Below are positions 8,575 through 10,114 of a DNA stretch of 10,114 nt, one piece after another. Numbering within the stretch: position 1 is the stretch's first letter; each line of letters opens with the position of its first letter. The notes below the pieces were generated by a model. That model did not search any database. It saw nothing but the letters and a program-made list of their open reading frames with translations, and was not told where the DNA came from. The stretch is from assembly GCF_000003605.2 (NCBI RefSeq), contig NW_003135832.1:243103-253216 (forward strand). Direction: 5' to 3'. The translations under genes and the position numbers were made by a program. The stretch comes from Saccoglossus kowalevskii. Lineage: Eukaryota; Hemichordata; Enteropneusta; Harrimaniidae.

Positions 8575-8942
8575 TTACAATAGTAAAGAGGCAGTAACAT
8601 TTGTGTGTATCAGTGGAAAGCCTCTTCTTTTGAGCAGTGAATTCGTTTTTAATATTAGATCATCTATTGCATTGTGCATTTTACTTGTGAATGGATCTAT
8701 ATTCAGATGTAATTTATCATTTTTTGAACGTTTGAATTTACCCGTAGTGTCTGCTAGAATGCAATCAGTTCTCAAATGGCTTAAGCTAAAGTTTAAAAAT
8801 TTAACCATTCTGTCCACTTCATGGAGTAAATTGATTTGTATATCCTCATATTGGACTACCAGTATCGACATGTTGCTTTTTAACCAATTTATTGCAAATG
8901 TTTGATAACATTTAACTTGAGTGTTGACGTATTTCAACCAGC
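8575..8942 (-). CDS. Last coding exon of a WSCD-like sulfotransferase
   Basis: The exon encodes 121 residues plus a split first codon and ends in TAA (8577-8575). Counting the first tryptophan as residue 1, it has an aromatic/basic helix ending in INWL (17-20), the core strand ILVVQYEDI (26-34), the helix R-M-V-K-F-L-N (44-50), a lone cysteine (60), the G-K-F-K-R block (67-71), DPFT (82-85) and a final helix leading to L-L-K-R-R-G-F (102-108). This order matches the C-terminal part of the sulfotransferase domain in the WSCD1/WSCD2 family, Golgi-type membrane enzymes that use PAPS to sulfate glycans. The PAPS-binding 5' loop and the WSC domains would be in upstream exons beyond this window. 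The frame is undamaged. The substrate cannot be told. Many invertebrates have expanded families, so a single orthologue is not claimed. The longer frame up to 9036 includes intron sequence and its ATG is not the start. Confidence 0.85.
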
Positions 8943-8956
8943 CTATAAATAAGCAA
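8943..8956 (-). promoter_or_regulatory. Splice acceptor of the sulfotransferase exon
   Basis: On the minus strand the sequence TTGCTTATTTATAG ends in AG at 8944-8943 after a T-rich tract. Splitting a glycine-like codon here (phase 1) leaves the exon starting GC TGG TTG. It keeps the conserved W-L-K-Y-V segment of the domain, whereas a second AG 27 bases into the exon (8917-8916) has no pyrimidine tract and would remove that segment. Upstream of the AG the reading frame turns into Y/I/C-rich translation typical of intron. Confidence 0.65.
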
Positions 8957-9763
8957 ATATATATACATTTAATATTATGATACATATATATGTGTTGACA
9001 AACATTAGCAGATAAGTAAACAGTTGGCCTAAGCATCTTATTTCAATGACTATTACATAGAACAGCCCGTGAAAAAAGAGATTACAGTTACAGATGCAAG
9101 GTTTAAAAATGTGTTAATTTCAGAGCCCTGATACTAGTGGCATACTTAAAAGTACAAACACACTTCAAGACTGTGCATAAATAATAAAAAAAAGTATTAT
9201 TTGGCAGAACAGTAGTCGAACTGTTTATGTGAGTGTTGTGATCAATCCAATACAAGTGTATGTAAAATCCACACAAGGAGTATGATTTTCTTGTGTTGTG
9301 TTGTATTGTACAGTTGTTCGGGAAAGTTCAAATGCGAACTACTATATAATTTACACTATTTGAGGAAACTATTTCGGTTTAAAACTTCAAAAACAAAATA
9401 ATGTATAAATAATTTAAAAAATAAAAACGCATGTTAGGTCCCCGAGCGCTCAAAACCTGAATTTATCACTTTGTCATGATATTTTTCAGAGCTGAATATT
9501 AAGCAGTATTAAGTGCAAGTCCATGCATGGGCGTTGGTCACACACAGTTTAATGAGAGAAATTTGAACCCCCCCCCCCAGAGAATACAGGCCAGGAAACA
9601 TATGGGGTTCTATTTATTTTAGAATACTTGGACTTCCTACAGGAACTCATAAATCTCTCATTAAGAGTCAAGTTGATTAACCAGGGTTTACTTGAAGTCA
9701 CATAGTCATAGTAGCTCTAGTATGGCATAGGGCAGTTAGAACATACCATTTAGTAATTTTTCA
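8957..9763. other. Presumed intron or upstream flank of the sulfotransferase gene
   Basis: On the minus strand I looked for earlier exons carrying the PAPS-binding loop (G-S-x-x-T-W-L type) or the LIRNPYDA-type strand and saw neither, so the intron before the last exon probably extends past the end of the window. Low-complexity sequence is present: alternating TA near 8957-8993, TTGTG repeats at 9292-9308 and a run of 11 C at 9568-9578. Confidence 0.5.
9568..9578. repeat. Homopolymer of 11 C
   Basis: Eleven consecutive C bases in an AT-rich setting. It may mark the edge of an old repeat. The exact length should be treated as uncertain because homopolymers are prone to sequencing error. Confidence 0.9.
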
Positions 9764-9787
9764 TTGGCTTTCTCAACTGAAAGCCAA
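9764..9787. repeat. Perfect 9-bp hairpin
   Basis: TTGGCTTTC and GAAAGCCAA flank a 6-base loop, TCAACT. It superficially recalls the histone mRNA 3' stem-loop, but the loop length and stem do not fit that consensus and no histone gene is adjacent. It is followed by a locally GC-richer stretch to about 9860 and AATAAA at 9898-9903. Function unknown. Confidence 0.6.
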
Positions 9788-10114
9788 CCCCCTTGTGGTT
9801 TGCGAGCCATGGCCTATTTAAGGGTTATTAATCTTGTACTTAGGTTGTCTGACGCTATGATTGTCTTGCGAGATGATGCTTTCATCAACCCGGTATTAAT
9901 AAAGAGTTATTATATCGTGAACTTCATGTCTGATCATTGGTTGGTTGTTGACTGAAATGGTATTATACTGGGGTCTACCCAAATAAGAAGTTTATTACAC
10001 ACTCAATAATGACACAACAAGTATATAGATACGCCCATTTCTATATTGGGGAATGATGAAAAACAATTGTTGAATAACCCAGTACTGGCGATATTTTAAC
10101 CAACCTCAGAAATG
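9788..10114. other. Unassigned sequence at the right edge
   Basis: An open stretch on plus (9764-9955, 63 codons) begins inside the hairpin and has no family resemblance. The minus strand shows no sulfotransferase exon. Nothing else is recognised. An upstream exon of the gene that ends at 8575 may begin beyond this edge. Confidence 0.45.

Noticed and set aside
8525-8905. 126-codon open frame on plus overlapping the sulfotransferase exon
   Set aside because: It is the antisense shadow of the minus-strand exon, which carries recognisable domain motifs; the plus translation matches nothing.
8943-9036. N-terminal extension of the sulfotransferase frame up to an ATG at 9036
   Set aside because: The translation becomes Y/I/C/H-rich noise, and a good splice acceptor at 8943-8956 explains the boundary; the family has no start in the middle of its catalytic domain.
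9764-9787. Histone mRNA 3' stem-loop
   Set aside because: The loop is six bases and the stem does not follow the conserved histone stem-loop pattern; no histone coding sequence is adjacent.

Overview
The window reads as nuclear DNA of a marine invertebrate animal. It is AT-rich and mostly non-coding. Stop codons are dense in all six frames, a splice-acceptor-bounded exon is visible, and a decayed non-LTR retrotransposon and a GC-rich interspersed repeat are present. There is no operon structure and there are no Shine-Dalgarno-led genes. The WSC-domain-type sulfotransferase exon and the repeat types would suit a lophotrochozoan such as a bivalve, but this taxonomic guess is inference. No sequence in the window fixes the species.

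Layout. Positions 1-1170 hold nothing I recognise. Positions 1172-1440 are a GC-rich interspersed repeat with a short inverted repeat and an internal 12-bp tandem duplication. Immediately beyond it, 1523-2062 on the minus strand is the C-terminal half of a LINE reverse transcriptase. It shows a clear F-A-D-D active-site motif and is broken by two frameshifts and internal stops. Positions 2342-2542 (+) contain a polar open stretch that could be a terminal exon, but the evidence is weak. Positions 2543-5739 are anonymous AT-rich DNA. An open stretch at 5740-6108 (+) has protein-like composition but no family I know. Positions 6480-7450 contain several short tandem or palindromic repeats. Positions 8575-8942 (minus) are the best gene in the window: the last coding exon of a WSCD-like sulfotransferase, opened by a good splice acceptor and closed by a TAA stop. 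The rest of that gene should lie on the minus strand beyond position 10114, because no upstream exon is recognisable between 8943 and the end.

The elements do not form a visible functional system. The most defensible picture is the 3' end of one sulfotransferase gene (exon, stop, 3' flank) next to a long intergenic region filled with old repeats. I found no CRISPR array, rRNA, convincing tRNA or intact mobile element. The two unassigned open stretches (5740-6108 and 2342-2542) are the main unexplained items.
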